Source: Cristatella mucedo (lineage: Eukaryota; Bryozoa; Phylactolaemata; Cristatellidae). From it: 64,000 nucleotides of DNA. This document shows, one piece after another, positions 10,440 through 22,324 of the stretch (its first letter is position 1; each line of letters begins with the position of its first letter). A program made the position numbers and the translations under genes. A model generated the notes under the pieces. That model was not told where the DNA came from and did no database searches. It saw nothing but the letters and a program-made list of their open reading frames with translations. The DNA lies in the NCBI GenBank assembly GCA_009760855.2, contig WPIO01000103.1, positions 938,501-1,002,500 of the forward strand, read 5' to 3'.

Positions 10440-10970
10440 GAGGCGAGGTAGCGCTTTTCCCAATGCATCCGGTCACTCGTATCGGCACCGCCGACAGTCG
10501 CACCTAATCGGCGAGAGCGGACAAGATTAGTCGCAACCGCCTCTTGTCGTCGGCCGCAGGTGCACCTCATCGAGATGACGACTTCGGAATTCCGTCCGTC
10601 CTCAGGATTACGCTTTCGCCATAAGCTCGCATTCGTAGAACGGCTCGGGACTAATGCTATCACTGTCATTGGCAGCAGTGAAGACAGCCTGAATTCGCTC
10701 TTGGCTGCAAGAGCTTGAGGATCAAAAGCCCTCTGCTCGCCGCCATGACTGCTCGGACCATGCCTGCGCTCGCGATTGGCAACGAGGCTGTAGCTGTAGA
10801 TGACATAGCAGCAGCACAGACTTGCAGAGCAGCGGACAGTCTTAGCAAAGAAGAGAGTGGCTCGGACAAGGCTCTGTCAGGCAGCCAGGCACCATTCTCT
10901 CTCAACTCTTTCGGACGCGTCCCGGAGCTAGGACGCTCCTTCGCGAAGGATCGGACGTGGCATTTGGTTA
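10440..10970. other. Unassigned sequence
   Basis: No gene or repeat recognised. A 144-codon minus-strand frame (10666-11100) runs partly into LINE A and has no motif. Confidence 0.3.
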
Positions 10971-10974
10971 CATA

Positions 10975-11344
10975 ACCTGAGGCTAATGACTGTCCATTGT
11001 AGAAGCAGGGTAATGGGAATATGATGTAGAGTACTTGTTGTCTTCTCTGATTGGGATATGAACTTGAGGGTGAGGTCACTTGTGCCTTCTTGAATGACAT
11101 TGAGGTGCTGCACGGTATTAAAAGGGCGGGAGTCTAGAGGGAGTAGATCTCCTATAGTATATAGTATGTAGTATATAGTAGATCTTCTCTCTCTCTCTCT
11201 CTGTATATATATCCCCTCTAGACTCCTTCTACCACGGTAGAGGGGATACTGCCATCCTAGGGGTAGACTCTTTGTCATTGACATTGTCATTGTCACTTTG
11301 TCATTTTGTCTAAATCTCCTATAGATCTATCTATATAAATATGT

Positions 11345-11387
<43 letters not shown>

Positions 11388-11700
11388 CTCTAGAGTCCTT
11401 CTACCACGGTAGAGGGATGCTGCCATCCTAGGCAAGCGATCGGCTAGATCATCGCGAGAATCGCTGGGTAAGGAGCTAACCCGCGAGCGGTTAAGGAGAT
11501 GATTGATCGTAGGCATCATCATTTTTGGACTGTGCGTCTGTGATTCAACAATGTTTTTATAGAAGCTAGACTTGGTCTTTGCTAGTATCGATTGGTGCGA
11601 TCTACAGTAGTCCTCGTATGCCTGTCGATGGACAGTCTGTCCTGATCTTGTGTATGCTTTTTCAAGCTTGTGCTCACTAGACCTATCTAGTTTAACTGAT
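10975..11700 (-). mobile_element. LINE A 5'-ORF2 fragment split by simple repeats
   Basis: Segments 10975-11130 and 11384-11700 match the part of LINE A upstream of and including the start of the RT domain (compare 33180-33560). They are separated by AT/CT-rich simple sequence. A block containing tccttctaccacggtagagg and ctgccatccta is present twice (about 11213-11260 and 11384-11430), so part of the element is duplicated along with its microsatellite. Confidence 0.65.
11344..11384. repeat. (AT)n microsatellite
   Basis: AT dinucleotide run inside the LINE A remnant. Confidence 0.9.
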
Positions 11701-11819
11701 TATTAAATACAAATGCACTTGTGCTGGGCTTCTATCCCAAAGAAGCAGTGCTTCTGGCGGTCTAATGAATTGCTTAAATGCATTTACTCAACTACTTTGA
11801 CCGATAGATGCTTCTGATA

Positions 11820-11945
11820 ATAATAATAGTAATAATAATAATGCACTTGATAAAGCGTCCTCAGAGAGCTCAATCTCTTTCTAGGCGCTTTGCATTTACT
11901 GCAAAGGGAAACGAAATTGAATGGTGAGTAATATCATGATGGTAT
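11820..11945 (-). mobile_element. LINE A 3'-end fragment
   Basis: Has the (ATT)n tail, the aagcgcc/ggcgctt-type hairpin and the following gcaaaggg...cattcaattt block, all in minus orientation. Confidence 0.85.
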
Positions 11946-12640
11946 GCGATGTCCACAGGAAGGGAGCTCTGCAAGGTGTGCAGCCTCCGAGACTCTTTCT
12001 GAAGGTAAAGGTTAAGTAGAGCAGCCAAGGCTCCAGCCGACGCTCAGCCCCTCTTTCGCCAGAGCGGCCCCTCGAGCTCCCTTTTTCCAGCGGAAGTCCA
12101 TATCCCCTTCTGGGGGGGGAGGACCACAGAGAAGGCAGGTGCAATCGAGGCGGTAGTGCTTCAGAGGATGCAACCAATTGCTTTTTAGCTGTGGTTAAAA
12201 ATTCTCGTATTTTCACAGCACGCGCGCACGCACGCACGCGCCCACGCACGAACACGCGTCGCTCATGCGAATCATCTTGATCTTGGGCTTGCTGCAATCG
12301 TTCACGTAATCGTCACTAGACATGCTTCCTTTACAGCATACGCGGACTGCTTAGAAAGAGCTTTACTTCTCTTAGGGCGCCATAAAAAGTGCTTTATTAT
12401 TAGTGTAAATGCAACCGCTGGAGCGAGGTGCCTTCATGTCGCACACATATTACAGGGTAATGTTCCAAATAGACCAGCGGTTTTATTAAAGAGGGCGATG
12501 GCATTTATAGAGTTTCAAAAGAGTAACTCCATTTACGTAGGTGCTTACTTCAGGCAGCTCCGAGTATTTTCCGAGGAATTTATTTTCAGATGGTCTGAAG
12601 ACGCTTTCGGGCGTCGCACCTTAAAATCAGCTCTGTAGGC
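11946..12640. other. Unassigned sequence
   Basis: No gene or repeat recognised. A short alternating CG/CA stretch lies at 12220-12250. Confidence 0.3.
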
Positions 12641-12644
12641 TGCT

Positions 12645-13290
12645 GATAATAATAATAATAATGCACCCTATAAAGTGCCCTCAAAGAACTCAATCTCTCT
12701 CTAGGTGCTTTGCATTTGCTGCAAAGGGAAATGCAATTGAATGGTGAGTAATGCTTATCATGCTTGATAAACAACATGAATAAAATGGTTAGGGGTGACA
12801 TGCACAGGGTCAGCATGCAAATGTGGTTAGTGGCAGCATGCACATTGCCAGCACGCAAAAGCACATGAAGGACGAATCACAGGGACCCACTAAATGCTGT
12901 CCTAAATAGGTGTGTGTTTGAGTTCTTTTTAAATGTGGTCAAGTCAGGGGATGTTCTGACGCAAGTCGGGAGGGAGCTCCAGGCTTTGGGAGCTTACGAG
13001 CTAAATGTTCGGTCTCCAAAGGATTTGAGGTATGTACAAGGTATTGGTAGACTTTTGGATTCCGAAAAGCTGGTGGTACGATGTTTGGCCTTTTGGGGGA
13101 TTAGATCTGAGAGATAGGCTGGAGCCATAGAATGACGTGACCTAAAAGTGAGCGACAAAACTTCGAAGTCAATCCGTTGCTTGACTGGTAGCCAGTGCAG
13201 GTCGGCGAGAAGTTGTGTGATGTGGCAACTGCGATGCTCACGATAGACAAGCCTAGCTGCCGAGTTTTGCACTGGCTGCAATCGCAATCA
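12645..13290 (-). mobile_element. LINE A 3' fragment
   Basis: A minus-strand copy of about 650 bp with tail, hairpin, 3' UTR and the C-terminal coding region (LVYREHRSCHITQLLADLHW near 13180-13240). The frame is open for 97 codons but lacks the RT catalytic core. Truncated at its 5' end near 13290. Confidence 0.85.
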
Positions 13291-13294
13291 TGCT

Positions 13295-13830
13295 TGATAA
13301 TGCAAAATCATGCTAAAGGAAGGCGACCTGCTGCTGGTGCTAACCGTAGGCGAAATTGCTGCATGAACACAACAGCGTCGCGACGAGTGCAGAGAGAATG
13401 CAAGCGATCCCGACTTACAAAACCCAGCCTGCCACCTAACTCGCTGCTGCGGAAATGAATCCAGAGGCTCCATTGATGGGCAGTTTTCTTTTCTCACCAT
13501 GCACCGGAGTTGTCCCTCTGATCGGCTCGACAGCTGCATTTTGGGTTCCTTTGGCGTCCTTTTCGGCAGCGCCCCGCCGATATTAAACCCAAACGGCACA
13601 CCCTGCACCGAGACGGCGGCGATACTGAACCGCCGGCCGAAGGGGGTTTGTCCCATCCGAGGTACGCGCACCCGTTTAGATTGCCTGTATTGCCAGCGGC
13701 TGCGCAGCAACTCGTGGTTCGCGGTCAGCAAACGCTGGTTCCGGTCTGCTTCCTGCTAAGCGTGGCGCTCGAGAACGAAAACTGGTTAGTTTAAGGTGCT
13801 CAGAAGAGAAAGGCTGCCAGACTGCCGCTA
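13295..13830. other. Unassigned sequence with opposed open frames
   Basis: A 147-codon minus frame (13288-13731) and an 86-codon plus frame (13499-13759) overlap. Neither resembles a known family. Confidence 0.25.
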
Positions 13831-13832
13831 TG

Positions 13833-13983
13833 GTTAGACCCAGGGGTTAAGACGCACGCCTTTGACAATCGAGGTCAAGGTGCTCGCCCTTTTTGGTCCT
13901 GGCCTCAAGCCCTGCGGCGCCGCGTGTAGAGCGCCTGGATAGAAATCGAGTTCTCTTTGGGTGCTATGCGAATGAATTATATC
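13833..13983 (+). mobile_element. SINE2 copy
   Basis: A tRNA-like head (ggggttaagacgcacgcc..., decayed B box cctcaagccc) is followed by a tail gcgcctggatagaaatcgag ending in ttctctttgggtgctat. This resembles the LINE A terminal hairpin. Confidence 0.65.
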
Positions 13984-13989
13984 CCAAGT

Positions 13990-14605
13990 TGATGGTATTT
14001 GGAAATCTGGTAAATGCAGCAGCAGCACTGCCCTCCTCATGCTTGCTGGCGGAGGCCATGTTCATTCATTTGGCATCCGCACGATCGACCACATCCGGGC
14101 GCTAGCCCAGACCGCCGAACGGATGCAAATCGCTACTTTTTTGCCGGTTTGTGGCAAACTTAGTTTGTGGCAAACAAAGTTTGCGACAAACTGACTGGCA
14201 GATACGACTGAATACAGCGGCGAACCGAGCTAGACTTAATAGGATTAGCAGGCGCCTCCGAGCTGCGAACAGGCAGCCCGACGAGTGCTTCGAGGCGCTT
14301 CTACGGACAGGCTGCCATCTTTTCGTAGCTACTTGTGCAGCTATCGCTACTTGTGCGAGCCGCCATTCCGGACGCAGATCTGCTATGGCTTGGCATGTGC
14401 GTTCGGATGAGCAGACTACACTGGCGCCCTAGGCACCCTTTGTCCCGTAGTCTGGCGATGTAGCGGGTCCGGAACGGTTGGCGCGGTGCCAGGGGCTCAA
14501 GCCTGTCAAATGCCTGCTCAAAAGTATGAGTGAATGAAAACCTAGGAATCAAAAGGTTACTATGCACTGCGGTTCTAGAGACGGAATTGTAAGGAGACCG
14601 GCATG
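13990..14605. other. Unassigned sequence
   Basis: No gene recognised. A short imperfect tandem of tttgtggcaaac lies at 14148-14190. Confidence 0.3.
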
Positions 14606-14608
14606 TTC

Positions 14609-14713
<105 letters not shown>

Positions 14714-14714
14714 A

Positions 14715-16485
14715 AGTTCCCGAGTGGCTGGATAAAATAACGAAACCAATGGTTGCCCTTCGAGATGAAGCTTTGCGGGTACAACATCGCCAATGCCTTC
14801 GCCTGAGTGTCGTTCGTGATCGTCGCGAAACTCTAAAACTGCGAGTTACTAAAACGTTTGAATTATCATGGAAATAGACATGCGTACGTAGTTGATGTCA
14901 GCTGCACTTGTAAATGTATGCATGTATTAAGGATTCAAAGAATGCACGCGTTTGAGTAACGCGACAACAAGATGCAGAGCCGACCGGGCAATGCCCCGCG
15001 ACAACGGACTAGGAGCTTGAGAGCTGAAACCCGATTACGAACTATGAGCTTTGCCCCCGAAGTAGCACTGAGCTGCTTATGAAATAGCCGCGATAAGCCG
15101 AGACTTACGAGCAACGGAATGTATTACTATGTACGAATGAGATTATGGCGTGCCTTATGACCAGGCCGTTATATAAGGCATCGTCCTGACCGCAGTCGCT
15201 CTCTTGGAGCGACGGTCTGCCGGTCGGTGAGTCCTAGCGCTGAGAGCTAGCTGCTGTAAGCCTGTTAGCGAGTCGGCCGGAAGTCACCTGTCGTATCGGC
15301 CGTAATATACAGGCAATTGCTGTACTTTTTCTAGCACGGTGCTTTTGTTAGCGCTGCGTGCAGAATATCGATATAAAATATCTTTGTTGTTATCGTCGGC
15401 GTATAGCTAGCTTGAGGTCGTTCCGATTAGCACGCGTTGTTCCTCTACCCGAACTAGTGAGGGGCACGCGGGCATAACAAAAGTATGATATAATATTAAT
15501 AGCATAACTGAAGTATAGCGGCCATGTAGTGACAGCTTTTTCTTCGTCAAACGTGACATTACTTAGCTTTGCCCCAGCCACCTCAGACCCTTTAGAGAGC
15601 TTAAGTGCCAACGCACCCAGTTCCGGCACTCGCTTTGCAACTGTAAATAGTTCGTCCTTTCATCTGAGCCGCAACTGATGCTGCAAATGCAAAGCTCCGA
15701 ACAGAACAGCGATAGAGCGGCTTCTTATTCAACCTTTTCCTCATTTCTCAGCAACTTCGACATTCGCAGCCACCAAGATGTGGTGTGCGCCAGAGATCGC
15801 AGGCACGGACAGTCGAAATTTAAAAAAAAGTAGAACTTGAGAGTGCTTTCCCTGTTCTAATGCTGCGTGAAATTTGCGATACTTATATATTCTATGAGGA
15901 GTTGAAAATATGTCTCCATTCCTACGGAAAAGTGCTCAGTAAAAGCGTGGCCATCTTGGCAACAAACCCACTGAGTGCAATGAAGCTGTGACTGGTTACA
16001 GTGGCGGCTTTCACTCTCTTTTGCTGTGCCGGACACACTGACCACTACCCAATGTAGACACCGCTCTGGTAATTGCAGCGAGTGGGGCCGGGAAAAGATC
16101 AGTTTGTGCTATCATAATGAATATTGGTTTATTGCTGTGAGTAACGGCAGCATTTGGAGGTGTTCTAATAAACAATTCTGTTAATTCCTCTACCGAGGGT
16201 CATACCAAAAAACCGACCGGGCATTGGAGCTATGAAGGAAACGCGTCCGCATGAAATGCATTGTCAGCTTAGCTCAAGCCCCGGCGGTCACCTCTATATA
16301 TATAGACTAACGCCCGTAAAGCACCGCAGAGTGCCACTGAGTCGTGAACACCAAACGCACGTGTTTCCCACCGCCCGTGCTCGGTGTGTCTCCCAAAAGA
16401 ATTCAACACAGAGCCCCAGGTCGGCATGCATCTATCGCCCCAATTGAAATCATTTCCCTCATAAACTTCAGGAGTCCGCAACATC
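14715..16485. other. Unassigned sequence with an LTR-like promoter segment
   Basis: No repeat family is certain. Near 15168-15220 a TATATAAGG box is followed by a pyrimidine-rich region with a 7-bp hairpin (gtcgctc/gagcgac), as in some LTR U3/R boundaries, but no paired LTR or primer-binding site is visible. A 79-codon minus frame (15390-15629) is unrecognised. Confidence 0.2.
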
Positions 16486-16489
16486 AACA

Positions 16490-17215
16490 ATAATGATAAT
16501 AAAAATAATAATACGTTTGTGAAGCGCTCTCAGAGAACTTGATCTTTTTCTAGGTTTGTTACATTTGCTGCAAGGAAAGAAGGATTACATGTTTGATGGA
16601 AATATTGACATGTCAATAAGCATAACACGGTTAGAGGTGACATGCACAGTGCCAACGTGCAAATATGGTTAGTGGCAGCATGCACGGAGTCATCACGAAA
16701 GCATCAGCACGAAACGGACAATCAGATGGACCCACTAACTGTTAATCGATAACTATAGATAATAGATAATAAAATATAATAATAGAATACAATAAATTAA
16801 AATAAAATAGATACTAGATAACTGTTAATGGATGCGTTTTAGCTTCTCTTTAAATTTCGTCAACTCAGGGAACGCTGTGACACCAGTCGGAGGTGAGTTC
16901 CAGGCTTTGGGAGCATACGAACTAAAGGCTTGATCTCAAAAATATATAAAGATTTTGAGTTTCGTATAGGGCGTAGCTGTACAATTTGAGTCAGAAAGGC
17001 GGGTGGTACGATGCTTAGCTTTTTTGGGGAAATACATCTTATAGGTAGGCTGGAGCCAAAGAATGAATGGACCTAAAAGTGAGTGACAAAACCTTGAAGC
17101 CGATGCACATTGCTTGATTGGGAGCCAGTGCAGGCCGGTGAGAAGTGGTGTGATGTGGCAACTGGGACGCTCACGGCAGGCAGGTCTAGCTGCTGAGTTT
17201 TGTACCAACTGCAAT
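16490..17215 (-). mobile_element. LINE A 3' fragment
   Basis: A minus-strand copy from the (ATT)n tail to the ACRERPSCHITPLLTGLHWLP block. A local TA-rich expansion (about 16745-16815, ataatagataat-like) interrupts the 3' UTR. Confidence 0.8.
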
Positions 17216-17637
17216 GAAGGCCTAATAAATCAATCAGCCCAGCACACAGCACATTGACCAGCATGCCAGCGGTCCTCATCAAGCCATAGGCTAGTCCTAC
17301 ATCTAAGCATCCGCACCCAGCCATAAAGAACGCCAATGAACACGACTGCGGTGTTCGTCAAACCATAAACCGCAGGCTGAGTTTTGCGTCGCAGGTGCAC
17401 CGCCCCGACCTTGTTAACCTCTCCCGAGTAAAAATTAATTCTGCAGATTTTTTAATGGAAACAATAGCCTTCTCCGGAAGCAGACGCCAACTCTGCCAGC
17501 CGAATAGGCGCCCAGAAAGATACTCCAGTTGCTCTAAAAACTCCCTATACCTAGAGAAAGTCTGGACATCGGCGCTGAAGGGCACCCCCGAAAGTCTTTT
17601 TAGAAGCCGTCTAAAAGGAGACACGAATCGTTACTGT

Positions 17638-17706
17638 ACGCACGACCCCTGGGTCTTAGCCCTATGGGCCAGTGTGCTCACTCTTCGCGACCCAGGGGTC
17701 GTGCGT
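17638..17706. repeat. Perfect 18-bp inverted repeat in a SINE1 head
   Basis: Arms 17638-17655 and 17689-17706 (acgcacgacccctgggtc and its complement) flank 33 nt and lie over the tRNA-like region of the SINE1 copy. Confidence 0.9.
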
Positions 17707-17808
17707 CGCGAGTCCTGCAGTGGGCGATCCTATATTGCCCACTGCAGGCGGTGGTGGTGGTCATTACTGCTCTTCTGCCGAAATATAAACGGGGTTGTTG
17801 AATCAGCG
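17650..17808 (+). mobile_element. SINE1 copy with rearranged head
   Basis: The body (agtcctgcagtgggcgatcc) and tail (ctcttctgccgaaatataaa...gttgaatcagc) are well preserved. The region before the B box is replaced by the right arm of an inverted repeat. Confidence 0.75.
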
Positions 17809-18049
17809 TGCCTTATGTATGCTAGACTCTGAGGTGGAGGGCACGAAGGTAGGTGGCTAACCCGGAAGTCTGCTCGCGCAGCTTCCTGGAAAGACGCTGT
17901 GTACCCTCCTTCTGAAGAAACAGTCTGAGGTGGAGCGGCTAAGGCGCGCCGCCCACAAACGACTCAGGAGCCGCTCTAAGAAAAAAAGCGTTCCTTCGCA
18001 TGTTGGGATAAACTCAAGATCCGCTCATGAGGCGGGCCGTCTAATTAAC

Positions 18050-18895
18050 AAGCGACCTCTCGTTAGACGACCGTATCAGCTCCACAGTCAAATCCGCCTA
18101 TTTTCAGCTTCATAACATTGCTAAAATTCGGGCTTGTTTAGATAAAGATACCACATCTAAGTTGGTCCATGCATTTGTGACATGCCGTCTCGACTTCTGC
18201 AACTCACTGCTTACTGGCCTACCAGCATGTGCGATCAGGTGATTGTAGCTGGTGCAAAACTCGGCAGCTAGACTTGTCTGTCGTAAGCGTCGCAGTTGCC
18301 ACATTACTCAACTTCTCGCCGACCTGCACTGGCTACCAGTCAAGCAACGGATTGACTTCAAGGTTTTGTCGCTCACTTTTAGGTCCCTTAATTCTATGAC
18401 TCCAGCCTATCTGTCAGATATACTACCCCATCAGGCCAAGCATCGTACCACCCGCTTTTCTGAATCCAACAGTCTAGAAATACCTCGTACAAACCTTAAA
18501 TCCTTTGGAGACCGTGCATTTAGTTCGTATGCTCCCACAGCCTGGAACTCCCTCCCGACCTGCGTCAGAACATCCCCCGACCTGACCACATTTAAAAGGA
18601 ACCTAAAAACACACATATTTAGGACAGCATTTAGCGGGTCCCTGTGATTCGTCCTTCATGTGCTTATGCGTGCTGACACTGTGCATGCTGCCACTAACCA
18701 CATTCGCATGCTGACCCTGTGCATGTCACCCCTAACCATATTATTCATTGTGTTTGTTTTTCAAGCATGCTTTTACTTACCATTCAATTGCATTTCACTT
18801 TGCAGCAAATGTAAAGCGCCTAGAGAGAGATTAAGTTCTCTGAGGGCGCTTTATCAAGTGAATTATTATTATTATTATTATTAATGCTAGTCAAG
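18050..18895 (+). mobile_element. LINE A 3' fragment, C-terminal frame mostly open
   Basis: A plus-strand 5'-truncated copy. It begins at the SDLSLDDH-coding region and keeps a 131-codon frame from 18252 with the L2/CR1-type C-terminal blocks HITQLLADLHWLPVKQRIDF, FRSLNSMTPAYLSD and AFSSYAPTAWNSLP. It then has a 3' UTR, the aaagcgcc...gggcgcttt hairpin and an (ATT)n tail. The YADD catalytic region is absent. A stop early in the frame (tga at 18240) shows it is inactive. Confidence 0.9.
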
Positions 18896-19455
18896 TCCCA
18901 GAAGTTTGAGCACGTGTCTCCTTTGCTAAAAGAGCTAAGATGGATGCCGGTTGGCAACGGACTCAGAGCAAGATTCTTACGCTGACCCACAAGACCCGCC
19001 ACGGCTTGGCTCCTTCGTACCTAGCGGAACTGCTGCATTAGTTTCAGCCTCTTCACGCCCTGAGGTCCTGTGTGGACAATCAATTAGCTGCCCCATTCCT
19101 CCGCTTAAAGACCGTTGGCGACAGAAGCTTTAGCTCTGCAGGTCCTAGACCTACTACTTTACTGTGGAACTCGCTCCCACAATTCTTACGCAACGACAAC
19201 TACTCTCTTACTGCCGACTATGGCTCATCCTTTTCAGCGATCCTGAGCTGCTACTTTCATGCTACTCACTACCTCAACTGCTCTCCTGACTCTGCTATGC
19301 TTCCCACTTTCTCTTTGTTGCGAGAGACGAAGTCTGTGGGCTACCGAATGCGTACCGAAAGTCGCTTAGGCTGTGAGTGCGCTATACAAAACTGTCCTGC
19401 GTAACACCCACATGGTCTTTATGACTTTGTGGTTACAGACGGAGATACATACATA
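18896..19455 (+). mobile_element. LINE B 3' fragment
   Basis: Starts immediately after the LINE A tail. Plus-strand frames carry LTHKTRHGLAPSYLAELL, VGDRSFSSAGPR...LWNSLPQFLR and CHFHAT-like blocks, the second L2/CR1-like family of the window. It ends in ggagatacatacatat, the ACAT-type tail of this family. Confidence 0.8.
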
Positions 19456-19950
19456 TAAATGACTGGTTACATTATAAAGAACCACTACCTAAGCCTTGTA
19501 GCCGATTGATAGAAGCCTGGCAGCTACATAGAGAAAGCTGTTGGGCTTCCGAGGAGGACTAAGGGGTAAGTTTTAGCCAAAGAGGGACTTTATTGTTGTA
19601 ATTTTGGTAGCGGCAGCACAGCCCCGCCCTTTCAGCCAGACCTGGGGGGTATTGCCTTAGCCCCTTTGCTTCCTCTAGAGCCCTTACTGTGGGCGTTTCG
19701 AATTCGGAATGTATGTTAAGGGCCATTTTCTACAGCACCTTCTATCGGGCTTTAGCAGTAGCTAAAGAGGCTGTGTACTCCCAAGTGTGCTTTCCTTGTG
19801 CACTCCCAAGTGCAACCGGGCTCTTAGAAGAGAGCTAAAATCTTTTTCTTCAGCCTTTGGCTTCATAATTTCCAGAACATTTTCCCCCTTTCTTCAAATC
19901 AGCTCTAAACCCGGCAAACCGGCTCGACCTAAACTAAAAAATAAAGTATA
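19456..19950. other. Unassigned sequence
   Basis: No gene or repeat recognised. Confidence 0.3.
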
Positions 19951-20107
19951 GTTGATTTAACAGCCTCATTTATTTAGCAGACGGAAGTATCGTTGCAGCT
20001 ATCACTCTCGTTTCCTATGGGCATTACAATTTTGCCTGCTGCAGGAGTTGAACCCATGAAACGGGTAGCAAAGTGCAATCACCTAAAACTAAGCTAAGAT
20101 CCACGGG
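19951..20107 (-). mobile_element. SINE1 copy
   Basis: The minus strand carries the tail (gaggctgttaaatcaac), body (gcaggcaaaattg) and a decayed B box (gggttcaactcc). Confidence 0.7.
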
Positions 20108-20109
20108 TG

Positions 20110-20515
20110 ACCTAGCAACTCAAGGTACTTGAGCAACTTCATATTCAGTCGTGTCGCTACTGGCAATGTAGCTCGTCGATACAGCGTGACTAAAGCTCTA
20201 TCCACTTACAGCCCAGCTTTTGCACGTCGAACTCGTCCAACTTCTTCTAATACTCACGATACTTTTTCGAGGATCTTAGCCACATTTAATCAACGACCTT
20301 TTAATTAATGACATTTAATTAATTCTATTTAGATCTTACGTTTTTTTGAACAGCTGTCGGGAGAGATGTTAATAAAAACATGGATCCTATAAATGCAGTT
20401 TGTGTGGACAGTATCTTTTCCAATAGCTTCAAATACCCTCGCTGAGCGTGCACAACCAAGGCGATTGTTGCCGACCGATGATTGTGATACATTCAAGGAG
20501 GCCACGAGTGACCTC
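20110..20515. other. Unassigned sequence
   Basis: AT-rich DNA with no recognised feature. Confidence 0.3.
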
Positions 20516-20774
20516 AATCTGAAGTTCACATCCCAATAAAGAAGACAAATAGTCCTCTAGACCCTATTCTCGCTGTCCTGCTTCTAAGATGCCCAGATCT
20601 GCTGATGTCATGCATAACTAACATCATTAATATGTCGTTAACCTCAGGTCCTGTCCCAGCACCTTTCACAAAAGCTTTAGTCAGGCCACTTCTCAAGAAA
20701 GCGAAAGTAGACCAAGAGAACTTGAGCAACTACCGCCCAGTCTAGCCTCTACCATTCCTATCAAAGACACTGGA

Positions 20775-20918
20775 TCACTGGAATCACTGATCACTGGAAT
20801 CACTGGATCAATAGATAATACTGAAATCAATGAATCTGACTGAATGAAATGAAAAATGAATGAAAAATCTGAATGAATCTCAATGAATCAATAAACTGAA
20901 TCAATGGAGATCAGTGGA
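20775..20918. repeat. Cryptic simple repeat inside the LINE A RT region
   Basis: Imperfect tandem cactggaat and aatgaatc-type units are inserted between LINE segments ending in 'actgga' and resuming at 'acgagtcgtggcagac'. Confidence 0.75.
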
Positions 20919-21344
20919 ACGAGTCGTGGCAGACTAGCTGAACTCATATATTGAAACTTCTAACCTTGCTAGTACGTTCCAGTCTGGTTTTAGAGTTAAC
21001 CACTCCACAGAGTCATCGTTGCTTTGGGTGTAAAACAACCTACTTATGAATACAGACTTAAGTAGAGTATCTCTGCTTGTTTTGCTTGATCATTCTGCAA
21101 TTTTTGATACTATATATCGATCAACAAGTCCTTCTTGAACGCTTCTGATCTCGCCTGGGCACCAATAGCAATGCTCTGCAATGGTTCAGGTCCTATCTTA
21201 GTGGGAGACTCCAGAGTATTGGCGTGAGCGGACGAAAAGAGGGTGCTGAACCACGTTCGCTGTCCGTTGCAGAATTCTTCCGAAAATCGAAGTTCTTGTG
21301 AACATCGTATAAGGAAACGATACAGGTAAGCATGATACCACTCA

Positions 21345-21445
21345 ACATTCAATCGTGTTTCCTTTGCAGCAAATGTAAAGCGCGTAGAAAGAGACTGAGT
21401 TTTCTGAGGTGCTTAATCATGTGTAATACTATTAATATTATTATC
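21345..21445 (+). mobile_element. LINE A 3' end nested in a LINE A copy
   Basis: cagcaaatgtaaagcgcgta...gttttctgaggtgctt followed by an ATT-type tail lies in the middle of the RT region of the host copy. Confidence 0.75.
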
Positions 21446-22324
21446 CGAATACGCACTGAAGTATGGGGTACATCAGGGCTCTGTGCTTGGTCCGGTTCTT
21501 TTAACGGTTTATACCCCTCTCTTGCCGATGTGATAGCCGGTCAAAATGTAGGCTTCCACTTCTATGCAGATGACACTCAGTTGTAACTTTGCTTTGATCC
21601 CACCCAGCCCTCCAGCATATCGAATTCTCTCAACTTCCTTGCTGCATGTATTGACAACATCTGCATAGGGATGGCAGCAAACTTTCTGAAATTTAATGAC
21701 GATAAAACCAATTTACTTGTTATGGGGAAATCAAGTGTTATGCAGAAATTGAAAATGCTAACGTCCGAAATCAGCTCTGCCACCATATCCTCTGTTGAAT
21801 CTACATGAAATCTAGGTGTCCTGTTTCAAAAAGCGACCTTTCATTAGACGATTCCTTCAGCGCCACAGTCAAGTCTGCCTACTTTCACCTACATAACCTT
21901 GCTAAAACTCAGCTTGTTTAGACAAGGATACCACATCTAAATTCGTCACTGGAGTTTTGACATCCGGTCACAACTTCTGTAACTTACTGCTTGGTGGTCT
22001 ACCGGCCTGTGCAATCAGGCGCTTACAGCCGGTGCAAAACTCTGCAGCTAGGCTTGTCTGTCGTGAGCACCGTATTTGCCCCATCGCACCACTTCTCGTC
22101 TACATTGTCTTGCTTCCGGTCAAGCTACGCATCGACTACAAGGTTCAGTCACTCACTTTCAGGTCCATCAATTTTTTGGCTCCATTCTACCTATTAGATG
22201 TATTTCCTCACCAGGCTAAGCATCATACCACCCACTTTTCTTAATCTAATCGTTTAGCTACATATCGCTTGAAACTTAAATTCTTTGGAGACCGTGCCTT
22301 TAGTTCGTATGCTGTATGTCGGTG

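Noticed and set aside
13288-13759. 147-codon minus and 86-codon plus frames as genes
   Set aside because: They overlap antisense to each other, have no splice or motif support, and the minus frame reads out of a LINE A fragment.
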